DNA from: Dongia sedimenti
Lineage (GTDB): Bacteria; Pseudomonadota; Alphaproteobacteria; Dongiales; Dongiaceae
Assembly (NCBI GenBank): GCA_030715195.1
Contig: JAUYVI010000006.1
Location: 372,001-436,000, forward strand
Direction: 5' to 3'
DNA: 64,000 nt
The first letter of the stretch is position 1. Each line of letters opens with the position of its first letter. Shown here piece after piece: positions 1-7,236 of this stretch. Below the pieces are notes generated by a model, which was given only the letters and a program-made list of their open reading frames with translations, did no database searches and was not told where the DNA came from. Made by a program: the position numbers and the translations under genes.

Positions 1-306
1 CTGCGTGGCGGCCGCGTCGGCCGCGGCCCGGTGGGCCGAGTCCCGCGCCATGGCGACGCCGTTCGGGTCCTGCAAGGCGGCGCGGACTTCCGCTATTTTG
101 GCCTTGTCCTGGTCCGGCGCGGCCGAAGTCGGTGCGATATTGGTCGTGGCCGAAACCAGCTCGTTGAAATCGGCCACCAGTTCGGCCGCGGGATCGGCCT
201 TGGCCAGCGCCCGGTCGAGCTCGGGCAGGCCCTGCGCCAGAACGCCGTGTCCGATCAGTACCATGGCCGCCAGCACTGTCGCGCCGGTAAGCAAACGCGT
301 CCTCAT
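1..306 (-). CDS. Secreted alanine-rich protein of unknown function (3' end outside window)
   Basis: The frame reads leftward from an ATG at 306-304 and runs off the window edge, giving 102 residues. A GGAGG ribosome-binding site lies just upstream of the start. The N-terminus (MRTRLLTGATVLAAMVLIGHGVLA, seen as a basic head, a hydrophobic core and a small-residue end) is a typical Sec signal peptide with a likely cut near residue 24. The rest is Ala/Asp-rich and probably helical, with no motif I recognise. Export is well supported; function is unknown. Confidence 0.6.
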   Translation of the reverse strand, partial: MRTRLLTGATVLAAMVLIGHGVLAQGLPELDRALAKADPAAELVADFNELVSATTNIAPTSAAPDQDKAKIAEVRAALQDPNGVAMARDSAHRAAADAAATQ

Positions 307-399
307 CCGTTCCTCCATCGCTGATCGCCGGCGTTAATGTTTGGCCAGCGCTGGAGTGTAGAACACCGAGGCGGACAATAGGATGCAAGACGCATGAAA

Positions 400-1371
400 C
401 TAGCGCTTCAGCTTGCCCGCGACCTTCCGGTTGCGCATCAGGCAGATCATGTCGACCGCGACATGGGCGGCGGCGAGCGCGGTGATCTCGGCATGGTCGA
501 ACGGCGGCGAGACCTCGACCACGTCCATGCCGCAGATGTCGAGATCGCCGAAGCCGCGCAGGATGCTGAGCGCCTGCGCGCTGCTCAAGCCCCCGGCGAC
601 CGGCGTGCCGGTGCCGGGTGCGAAGGCCGGATCGAGGCAGTCGATGTCGAAGGTGAGATAGGCGGTGTGGCCGCCGACCACGCGCTTCACCTCCTCGATC
701 ACCGCCTTGGTGCCGTTGTCATGCACCCATTGGGCGTCGAGGATGCGGACCCCCATGAAATCGTCGTTCCAGGTGCGGATGCCGATCTGCACCGAGCGCA
801 GGGGATCGATCAGCCCTTCCTTCACCGCCTTGTAGAACATGGTGCCGTGGTTGAGTGATTCCGGCGTGTCGTCCGCCCAGGTGTCGCAATGGGCGTCGAA
901 ATGAATGAGCGACAGCGGCTTGCCGAACTTCTCCACATGCGCTTTCAGCAGCGGATAGGTGATGTAATGGTCGCCGCCCAGGGTCAGCATGCGCGCGCCG
1001 CTGGCGAGGATGGTGCGCGCATGGTTGGTGATGGCGTCCGGGATCGTCATCGGGTTGTGCACGTCGAGGAAGCAGTCGCCGTAATCGCTGACCGCGAGAT
1101 CGGCGAACGGATCGAAGCCCCAGGGATAGGGGAACAGCGATGCGACCTCGGCCGAAGCGGCGCGGATGCCGTTGGGGCCCAGCCGGGCGCCCGGCCGGTC
1201 GGTGACCGCAAGATCGAAGGGCACGCCGCTGACCACCAGGTCGGCGCCGGTCAGATCCTTGGTGAAGGTGCGGCGCATGAAAGAGAGCACGCCGCCGAAG
1301 GTCATCTCGTAGTTGGAGCCCAAGAGGCCCTTGCGCTGGATGGCGCCGTCACCCTGGAAATCGTTGCTCAT
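400..1371 (-). CDS. speB: Agmatinase / arginase (ureohydrolase) family protein
   Basis: A 323-residue binuclear-manganese ureohydrolase. The metal-binding signature is intact: GGDH with His135, DAHCD with Asp159, His161 and Asp163, and DIDCLDP with Asp242 and Asp244. The family cleaves guanidino compounds to urea and an amine; agmatine to putrescine is the usual bacterial reaction. Length fits agmatinase, but guanidinobutyrase or guanidinopropionase cannot be excluded from sequence alone. It is transcribed alone and divergently from the DUF1499 gene. Family assignment is firm; the substrate is inferred. Confidence 0.85.
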   Translation of the reverse strand: MSNDFQGDGAIQRKGLLGSNYEMTFGGVLSFMRRTFTKDLTGADLVVSGVPFDLAVTDRPGARLGPNGIRAASAEVASLFPYPWGFDPFADLAVSDYGDCFLDVHNPMTIPDAITNHARTILASGARMLTLGGDHYITYPLLKAHVEKFGKPLSLIHFDAHCDTWADDTPESLNHGTMFYKAVKEGLIDPLRSVQIGIRTWNDDFMGVRILDAQWVHDNGTKAVIEEVKRVVGGHTAYLTFDIDCLDPAFAPGTGTPVAGGLSSAQALSILRGFGDLDICGMDVVEVSPPFDHAEITALAAAHVAVDMICLMRNRKVAGKLKR

Positions 1372-1451
1372 GATCCTCGATCCACCTTCGATCCGCCGGT
1401 TGATTCATTGCGGGGCAGCCCGGAATATCCGGGACGATCGCGCGGCGATGC

Positions 1452-1457
1452 TATAAT
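1452..1457 (+). promoter_or_regulatory. Possible -10 hexamer for the DUF1499 gene
   Basis: A perfect TATAAT lies 33 bp upstream of the ATG at 1491, in the gap between divergent genes. No convincing -35 hexamer is present at 16-18 bp, so this is only a candidate promoter element. Confidence 0.3.
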
Positions 1458-1490
1458 TTCGCCGCAGCTTTTGCCATGGAATAGACGCTC

Positions 1491-1991
1491 ATGAAACGGC
1501 GGACCCGCATCGTGTGGAACATCCTGATCGTCCTGCTCATCCTGGTCGCGGGCACGATCGCGACCGTCCGCATCCTGGTGCAGCCGGCCCTGACCGACTT
1601 CGTCGACTTCGCCGAATTGAAGCGCAGCCCGACCCGCAACGACGCGCTGGCCTGCCCGCCCGGGCTCTGCACGGCCAAGGTCGATCTCACCATCGCGCCG
1701 GTCGCGATGTCCGCCGCGGCGCTGGCCGCCAAGATCAAGGCGCTGCCGGATACCGAGCCGCGCACGATCATCGTCGGCGAGAACGACGCGGAATTTCGCT
1801 ACGTGCTGGTGCAGCGCTCGGCCCTGTTCAATTTCCCGGACACGATCAACATCGCGATCCAGCCGCTGGATGCGAGCCATGCCGCGCTCGCCATCTACAG
1901 CCGGTCGCGCTACGGCAAGGGCGATCTCGGCGTCAACATGAAGCGCCTGCAGCGCTGGCTGGAATTATTGGGCGTCGGCGTGCTCGGATAG
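1491..1991 (+). CDS. DUF1499 family membrane-anchored protein
   Basis: A 166-residue protein with a basic N-terminus and one hydrophobic segment at about residues 9-31, which acts as an anchor or uncleaved signal. The remainder matches the DUF1499 pattern: an early CPPGLC segment, a central FRYVLVQRS stretch, FPDTI, and the C-terminal YSRSRYGKGDLGVN motif followed by a helix ending in WLELLG. The molecular function of DUF1499 is not established. It stands alone between speB and the PAS_5 gene. Confidence 0.75.
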   Translation: MKRRTRIVWNILIVLLILVAGTIATVRILVQPALTDFVDFAELKRSPTRNDALACPPGLCTAKVDLTIAPVAMSAAALAAKIKALPDTEPRTIIVGENDAEFRYVLVQRSALFNFPDTINIAIQPLDASHAALAIYSRSRYGKGDLGVNMKRLQRWLELLGVGVLG

Positions 1992-2111
1992 CGTGACTGC
2001 GTGGGTTTGCGGTGATTTCGAGCGCATCGCCTCACCAGTTGTTAATGAACTTGGCGCAGACTCGAGCCCGGGGCCAGACGAAGGCCCATTCTGGTGTAGC
2101 GACATCCGGCC

Positions 2112-2636
2112 ATGGCCGAACTTCCCTATCGTGATTTCGAGCGTGCGGAGCAGGCGCAGAGCGACAAGGCGCGGCGGCTGTTCGAATATTGGCTGCAGCT
2201 GAAGCGCAACGGCCGGCCCGGCCCGCGGATCGCCTTCGATCCGACCGAGGTTCCGAGCCTGCTCTCCTCGCTGCTGCTGGGCGATATCGAGCCCGACCCG
2301 TTCCGGGTCTTCTTCCGTCTGGCGGGGACGCGCGTCGCCGCGTTCTCCCGACTCGATTTCTCCGGCTATTACCTCGACGCGCTGGACTACAAGGGCCGCG
2401 ATTCGGTCGAATGGGCCGATTGCTATCGTCACGTTCACGCGAAGCAAATCGGCGTCATCGGCATCAACCGGGTGACCTGGCCGGACGAAGCGCCGCTGGA
2501 ATACGAGTTCGCGGTTCTGCCGCTGGAGCGGGGCGGCGATCCCGCCGGCAGCTTCATCGCGATCGAGGTCTATGACTCGCTCGATCCGAACCTGATCGGG
2601 GAGATGCCGGAAGTGCGGGTGTTCCCGAAAGGCTGA
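2112..2636 (+). CDS. PAS domain-containing protein (PAS_5 / PF07310 type)
   Basis: A 174-residue single-domain protein. The N-terminal helix FEYWLQLKRNGRPGPR followed by FDPTEVPSLLSSLLLGDIE and the FRLAGTRVAAFSRLDFSGYYL segment is the PAS_5 arrangement common in Rhodospirillales. There is no output domain, so it would work as a stand-alone sensor or adaptor; the ligand is unknown. The ribosome-binding site is weak. It converges with the next gene, 6 bp away. Confidence 0.75.
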   Translation: MAELPYRDFERAEQAQSDKARRLFEYWLQLKRNGRPGPRIAFDPTEVPSLLSSLLLGDIEPDPFRVFFRLAGTRVAAFSRLDFSGYYLDALDYKGRDSVEWADCYRHVHAKQIGVIGINRVTWPDEAPLEYEFAVLPLERGGDPAGSFIAIEVYDSLDPNLIGEMPEVRVFPKG

Positions 2637-2642
2637 GGCCGG

Positions 2643-3557
2643 TCACTCCGGCCGCGCATCGGGCTCCGCGACCCGCTCCAGCAGATCCCGCGCGAAGGCC
2701 TCGCAGCCGCGCTCGAACTCGCGCAGCCCGGCGAGACCGACGATCTCATGGAAGGCCGAGAAGCTCGACATCTCCTTCTGCAGCGTGGTCGACTCGCCGG
2801 TCGCCTTCAGCACGCCGTAGAACCGCGCCAGCGCATGGGCGACCACATAGGTCGCCGCGACCGGGAAGGCGACCACGGCATAGCCGATCTCCTGCAGCGC
2901 CTCGGCGGAGAGCATGGGCGTCTTGCCGCCTTCGACATTGTTGGCCATGCAGGGCGCCGGAACTTCGGAGCAGATGCGCGACATCTCATCGACCGTGAGC
3001 GGCGCCTCGACGAAGATGAGATCGGCGCCGGCCGCGCGGTAGATCTGCGCCCGCTCGATCGCGGCCTCGAGTCCCTCGGTGGCGCGGGCATCGGTGCGGG
3101 CCATGATGACGAAATCTTGATCGGTCCGCGCATCCAGCGCCGCCTTCAGCTTCGCCACCATGTCGGCGACCGGAATGACTCGTTTCCCATCCATATGGCC
3201 GCAGCGCTTCGGCGCCACCTGGTCCTCGATGAACAAAGCCGCGACCCCGGCGCGCTCGAAGCTCCGCACGGTGCGGGCGACATTGATCGCATTGCCGTAG
3301 CCGGTATCCGCATCGGCCAGGATCGGCAGGGTGGTCGCGTCGCTGAGCCGGGCATACATGTCGGCCATCTCGGTCATGGAGAGCTGGGCGATGTCCGGCG
3401 CGCCCAGCAGGCTGGCCGTGGCCGCATAGCCGCCGCAGGTCAGGGCCGAGAACCCGGCGGCCTCGGCCAGCCGGGCCGAGAGGGCGTCATGGATTCCGGG
3501 CAGGAGCAGGATCTCATCGGCTTCGACCAGTTGCCGGAACAGGGTGGTGCGGCGCAT
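2643..3557 (-). CDS. Isocitrate lyase / PEP mutase family protein
   Basis: A 304-residue TIM-barrel enzyme of the PrpB/oxaloacetate decarboxylase/dimethylmalate lyase group. Visible elements are the DADTGYG metal-binding loop (Asp82, Asp84), Glu111-Asp112, and the catalytic loop KRCGH at 117-121, whose Cys119 marks C-C lyases rather than phosphonate mutases. Likely reaction: cleavage of a 2-substituted malate or methylisocitrate-type substrate to pyruvate plus a second acid. No prp genes are nearby, so methylisocitrate lyase is not assigned. Lyase family firm; substrate unknown. Confidence 0.8.
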   Translation of the reverse strand: MRRTTLFRQLVEADEILLLPGIHDALSARLAEAAGFSALTCGGYAATASLLGAPDIAQLSMTEMADMYARLSDATTLPILADADTGYGNAINVARTVRSFERAGVAALFIEDQVAPKRCGHMDGKRVIPVADMVAKLKAALDARTDQDFVIMARTDARATEGLEAAIERAQIYRAAGADLIFVEAPLTVDEMSRICSEVPAPCMANNVEGGKTPMLSAEALQEIGYAVVAFPVAATYVVAHALARFYGVLKATGESTTLQKEMSSFSAFHEIVGLAGLREFERGCEAFARDLLERVAEPDARPE

Positions 3558-3798
3558 CGGCGGACCTCGCCCAAGGATCGGACTATCGCGTTGGAACGCT
3601 TAACGAATGGCCCGGACACCCTTATGAAACATCGAAGGGAACGTCCTGCGGCCTGGCCGGTTAATGTATCGCCTTGGGGCGAGGCAATTCGACGGCTTAG
3701 TTGCTTTGAGCATCGAAATCCTGTTGAATTAAGGCCATCGCTTGCTGCGGCCCCCCACCCGGCGAGGTCAATTGGGGAACTTCAAAAAGAGGCATAAA

Positions 3799-4167
3799 AT
3801 GTTGAAATCGAGCTTTATCGCGTTGTCCGCTGCCGGAATGCTGACCGGTGTCACCCTCGGCATGACTGGCGCGGCCTTGGCCCAGGACGACATGGCGGCC
3901 ACCTGGACCAAGTACCAGGAAGCCGTGCGCGTTGCCGAGCTCTGCCGCTACATGAAGCATGATGCCGCGCAATGGGCGAAGATGGGCCCGTATATCGACG
4001 GCAAGGTCAACCACGAGATCGGCGGCGGCCAGCGGCTGACCCTGATCGAGGAAGCCAAGAGCGGTGCCTGGCAGGCGGCTCGGGTGCAGGGTTGCGAGAG
4101 CGAAGGGGCGAAGACGCTGCTGTCGCTCTATGACGCGGAGCTCGCGCCGCTCGCCGGCGGCATGTAG
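3799..4167 (+). CDS. Small secreted protein, paralog A
   Basis: Start is the ATG at 3799, preceded by AGAGG at the right spacing; an in-frame codon upstream at 3742 has no such site. The 122-residue product has a clean signal peptide ending in ALA-QD near residue 29. The mature domain is about 90 residues, with two cysteines (Cys49, Cys99) that could form a disulfide, and the conserved segments KYQEAVRVAELCR and GGGQRLTLIEEAK. It is paralogous to the next gene. No known family was recognised; a periplasmic location is inferred. Confidence 0.65.
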   Translation: MLKSSFIALSAAGMLTGVTLGMTGAALAQDDMAATWTKYQEAVRVAELCRYMKHDAAQWAKMGPYIDGKVNHEIGGGQRLTLIEEAKSGAWQAARVQGCESEGAKTLLSLYDAELAPLAGGM

Positions 4168-4196
4168 TCGCTTCTGCGACCAGGCTGAATTTTGTG

Positions 4197-4233
4197 AACG
4201 CCGGTCCCGGCAACGGGGCCGGCGTTGCTTTTT
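4197..4233 (+). terminator. Rho-independent terminator after paralog A
   Basis: A 13-bp stem (one G-T wobble) is capped by a GCAA tetraloop: AACGCCGG at 4197 pairs with CCGGCGTT ending at 4226, with TCCCG/CGGGG inside. It is followed by GCTTTTT. It lies between the two paralogs, so the second needs read-through or its own promoter. Confidence 0.85.
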
Positions 4234-4244
4234 GGGAAACAAGC

Positions 4245-4589
4245 ATGCGGCGAATCGCCCTGGCGGGCTCCATGCTCGCCCTGACGGCCGGCACGGCGGT
4301 GGCGGCCATGACCAACGACATGGACCTCGTTTACGGCAAGTACCAGATGGCGATTCGGGCGGCGCAGCTCTGCCGCGGCGCGCCCGACAGCGACTCGGCC
4401 TGGCGCCGATGGTCCAGCTTTCTCGACGACGAGACCCATCACGAGCTGGGCGCCGGCGAACGCCTGACCATCATCGAAGGGGCCAAGGCCGACGTCACCT
4501 ATATGGTGCGCCGCCAGGGCTGCGACAGCGCGGGCGTCAAGGATCTGCTCGCACTCTATGACGCGAAGCTGGCCGGGCTGTTGAAATAA
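4245..4589 (+). CDS. Small secreted protein, paralog B
   Basis: A 114-residue protein starting at the ATG at 4245; the in-frame codon at 4194 lies inside the terminator stem and would spoil the signal peptide. The signal peptide ends at about residue 20 (AVA). The mature domain aligns along its whole length with paralog A: KYQMAIRAAQLCR, a HHELGAGERLTIIEGAK segment, and QGCDSAGVKDLLALYDAKLAG. Cys43 and Cys93 are 50 residues apart, exactly as in paralog A. Function unknown. Confidence 0.65.
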   Translation: MRRIALAGSMLALTAGTAVAAMTNDMDLVYGKYQMAIRAAQLCRGAPDSDSAWRRWSSFLDDETHHELGAGERLTIIEGAKADVTYMVRRQGCDSAGVKDLLALYDAKLAGLLK

Positions 4590-4608
4590 GGGCCGATCGG
4601 CTGACGGC

Positions 4609-5085
4609 TCATGCTTCAGGGTGGCCGAGTAAGAACACCACTGAGCAGAGCGCGATGCCGCCGGCGAAAGCGACCCATGGCGTGGTCCAGAATGTCATCG
4701 GGTTGGCCGGGTCGTCCGCGATTTCCGGTCGGCTCAGCTCGCGTGCCGTCCATACCGCCAGCAGCGTCATGAGCACGTAAGAGACCAAATCTCCTAAAGC
4801 TTGGAGCATATGCACCCGCATCTCCCCCATGAGCGCGGACAGCGGCTCAGTCGCAATCCAATGGACGGCGACGGTGAGCAACGCGCCGGCCACGAAAGCC
4901 GACAACGGGCGGACATAGTGCGCATAGGATAGGCTGCCGAACATCATGGCTATGCCGGCGACGAGAAAGGTGAAATCAAAGGAGAAACTGTGGCTGAGGG
5001 TGGCGAGATAGGCCGTCCAGGCCAGCTGTAGAAGACTGGCCAACAACAGGACCAAGCCGACGCGACGCAGAATTGGCTTGTGCAT
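4609..5085 (-). CDS. Small integral membrane protein, unknown
   Basis: About 158 residues with four probable membrane segments (near residues 10-28, 38-52, 64-78 and 130-150) and a longer helix in the middle. No family was recognised. The start is uncertain: the ATG at 5085 has GGGGAA directly against it, too close for an ideal ribosome-binding site, and a TTG at 5109 would add eight residues. It converges with paralog B and precedes the 5121-7226 gene. Confidence 0.45.
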   Translation of the reverse strand: MHKPILRRVGLVLLLASLLQLAWTAYLATLSHSFSFDFTFLVAGIAMMFGSLSYAHYVRPLSAFVAGALLTVAVHWIATEPLSALMGEMRVHMLQALGDLVSYVLMTLLAVWTARELSRPEIADDPANPMTFWTTPWVAFAGGIALCSVVFLLGHPEA

Positions 5086-5120
5086 TTCCCCGCAACCGAC
5101 GCGCGACAAAGAGGGGGAGT

Positions 5121-7226
5121 TTACCGCCCCTCGCGCTTCCAGGCCAAGAGTACCGCGCCGAGCGAGGCGAGGAGGGCGATCCAGGCGGGCACCAGCGGCG
5201 ACTGGGCGATGCCGGTCACTACGTAATCCTGGTTCTGCTTCAGCCCGAACCAGCCGCGCCCCGAACGCTCGGACTGGGCCGAAACCCGGCGCAGCGTGGG
5301 CCAGCCGGATTCCTCATAGACCTGCACGCCGCCGCCGGTGGCGGTGATCAGCGGGGCCATGGGCTCGTCGCTGGCGCGGGGATCGCGGAACTCCAGGGAA
5401 TTGAGCGCGCCCGAGGCGGCGAACGCCTCTTTCTGGCCGTCGGTCACGCGGTAGAGCCCCTGGTCGGGCGCCGGCATCTCGGCCGTCGCCTTGCCATGGC
5501 CGATATCGGTCAGCGGCAGCTTGGCGACGCGGCCGTCGGGCGCGGTCGCATCGACCGTGGCCGGCTGGGTGCCGAGGCTGCGGCGCTGCACCTCGAGCTT
5601 GCCGTCGATCACCGTGGCGCGGAGATCCTCCTCCTCGAGATCCGGCTCCTGCATCAGCCAATGGCCGACCCGGCGGATCAGCTCCGCCTGCGGCCCGCCG
5701 CCCTCGAAGCCCTTGGACCAGAGCCAGAGCTGGTCGGAGAACAGCTCGGCGACCCGGCCCTTGCCGATCCGGTCGAGCACCAGCAGCGGCAGGCCGTCGG
5801 CGCCGTTCATCAGCGTGTTGCCGCCGCGCGTGGTCGCCACGATCTGGCGGAACCAGCGGCCCCATTTCTGCTGGTCGGCGTCGTTCTTGATGAGATCGGC
5901 GGTCACCGGATGGCGCTTGCCGATTTCGGTCAGGCTCGGGCGATAGCCGCGCTGGATCACGTCGCCGGTCGGCGAGGCGGAGAAGATCTCCTGCAGCGGC
6001 GTCTTGTAGAGGCTGAACTGGCCGGCCGAGCTCGGGCCGGCGGATTCCAGCACCGCGCCGCCGTTCTTCACGTAATCGACGATGTGGAAGAAATACTCCT
6101 CCGGCAGGATCCCGAGATGCTGGAACCGGTCGAAGATGATCAGGTCGAACTGCTTCAGCTTGGTGTCGAACAGCTCGTCGATCGGAAACGAGATCAGCGC
6201 CAGCTCGTTGATCGGGGTCGCGTCCTGCTTGTTGGGCGGCCGCAGGATGGTGAAGTGGATGAGATCGACCGAGGGGTCGGATTTCAGCAGGTTGCGCCAG
6301 ACCCGCTCGCCCGGATAGGGCTCGCCCGAGATCAGCAGCACCTTCAGCCGGTCGCGCACGCCGTTGACCGAGAGCACGGCGGTGTTGTTGACCTTGGTGA
6401 TCTCCTGCGGCCCGTCCTCGGCGGTGATCTCGAACACCGTCTGGCCGCCATGCTCGATCGGGAGCTGCAGGGTCTGCTCCTGCCCGACCGGCACCGAGAC
6501 CGGCGGCAGGGCCTGGCCGTCGCGGCGGATGGTGACCATCGCCGCGCCCGCATTGTCGCTGCCGAGATCGTCGATCTTGAACTTGAGTTCGACCGGCTTG
6601 CCGACCAGGCCGAAGCTCGGCGCCTCGGTCAGCATTAGGCGGCGGTCGCCCTGTTTCGGATCGCCGGTCATCAGCAGGTGGATCGGCGCGTCGAAGCCGA
6701 GCGCGCCTTTTGCGCCCTGGTCGGTGGCGGCGAGTGCCGGCAAGTCGTGGACCTGCCCGTCGCTGATGGTGATGACGCCGGCCAGGCGCCGCAGCGGCAC
6801 GTCGGCGAGGCCCCTCTGCAGCACGCCCATGAGCTCGGTGCCCTTCTCGGCGCTGTCGGGACCGCCGCCGCCTTCGATCACCCGCACGTCGAGATCGGGG
6901 AGGAGCGCCAGCTGGCGCCGCAGCTCGGCGAGCGCGTCGTTGGTCTCCTGGGCGCGGTTGCCGAGGTTCTGGCTAGGCGAGCGGTCGACCAGCACGACCG
7001 CGACGTCCTTCTGGTAGTTCCGCTGCTCCTCGACCAGCGACGGGTCGAGCAGGGCGAAGACGATCAGCAGGCCGGCGACCACGCGCCAGGTCGTGCCGCG
7101 CGCATGGCGGGCGAAGGCGAAGAGCAGCAGGCCGCCGTAAAGCACGCCGAGCGCGATCAGCACCGGCCAGGGCAGGATCGGGTTGAGCGCGACCGAATAG
7201 GCGCCGATGGTGATCAGATCGTTCAT
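5121..7226 (-). CDS. Large membrane protein of the MoxR/BatA operon
   Basis: A 701-residue protein, last gene of the MoxR-DUF58-DUF4159 operon. Two N-terminal membrane helices (about residues 12-30 and 40-57) precede a VWA-like region starting VAVVLVDRSPSQ. A class I glutamine-amidotransferase-like region follows (LLISGEPYPGERVWRNLL, then DLIIFDRFQHLGILPEEYF), and a C-terminal anchor ends in WKREGR. Homologs in this operon position are usually annotated as membrane proteins with a GATase-like fold. The ATG at 7226 is 10 bp after the previous stop and has GGTGGG upstream. Role inferred from context: envelope stress or chaperone-like assembly together with MoxR. Confidence 0.7.
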   Translation of the reverse strand: MNDLITIGAYSVALNPILPWPVLIALGVLYGGLLLFAFARHARGTTWRVVAGLLIVFALLDPSLVEEQRNYQKDVAVVLVDRSPSQNLGNRAQETNDALAELRRQLALLPDLDVRVIEGGGGPDSAEKGTELMGVLQRGLADVPLRRLAGVITISDGQVHDLPALAATDQGAKGALGFDAPIHLLMTGDPKQGDRRLMLTEAPSFGLVGKPVELKFKIDDLGSDNAGAAMVTIRRDGQALPPVSVPVGQEQTLQLPIEHGGQTVFEITAEDGPQEITKVNNTAVLSVNGVRDRLKVLLISGEPYPGERVWRNLLKSDPSVDLIHFTILRPPNKQDATPINELALISFPIDELFDTKLKQFDLIIFDRFQHLGILPEEYFFHIVDYVKNGGAVLESAGPSSAGQFSLYKTPLQEIFSASPTGDVIQRGYRPSLTEIGKRHPVTADLIKNDADQQKWGRWFRQIVATTRGGNTLMNGADGLPLLVLDRIGKGRVAELFSDQLWLWSKGFEGGGPQAELIRRVGHWLMQEPDLEEEDLRATVIDGKLEVQRRSLGTQPATVDATAPDGRVAKLPLTDIGHGKATAEMPAPDQGLYRVTDGQKEAFAASGALNSLEFRDPRASDEPMAPLITATGGGVQVYEESGWPTLRRVSAQSERSGRGWFGLKQNQDYVVTGIAQSPLVPAWIALLASLGAVLLAWKREGR

Positions 7227-7236
7227 TGACCCACCA

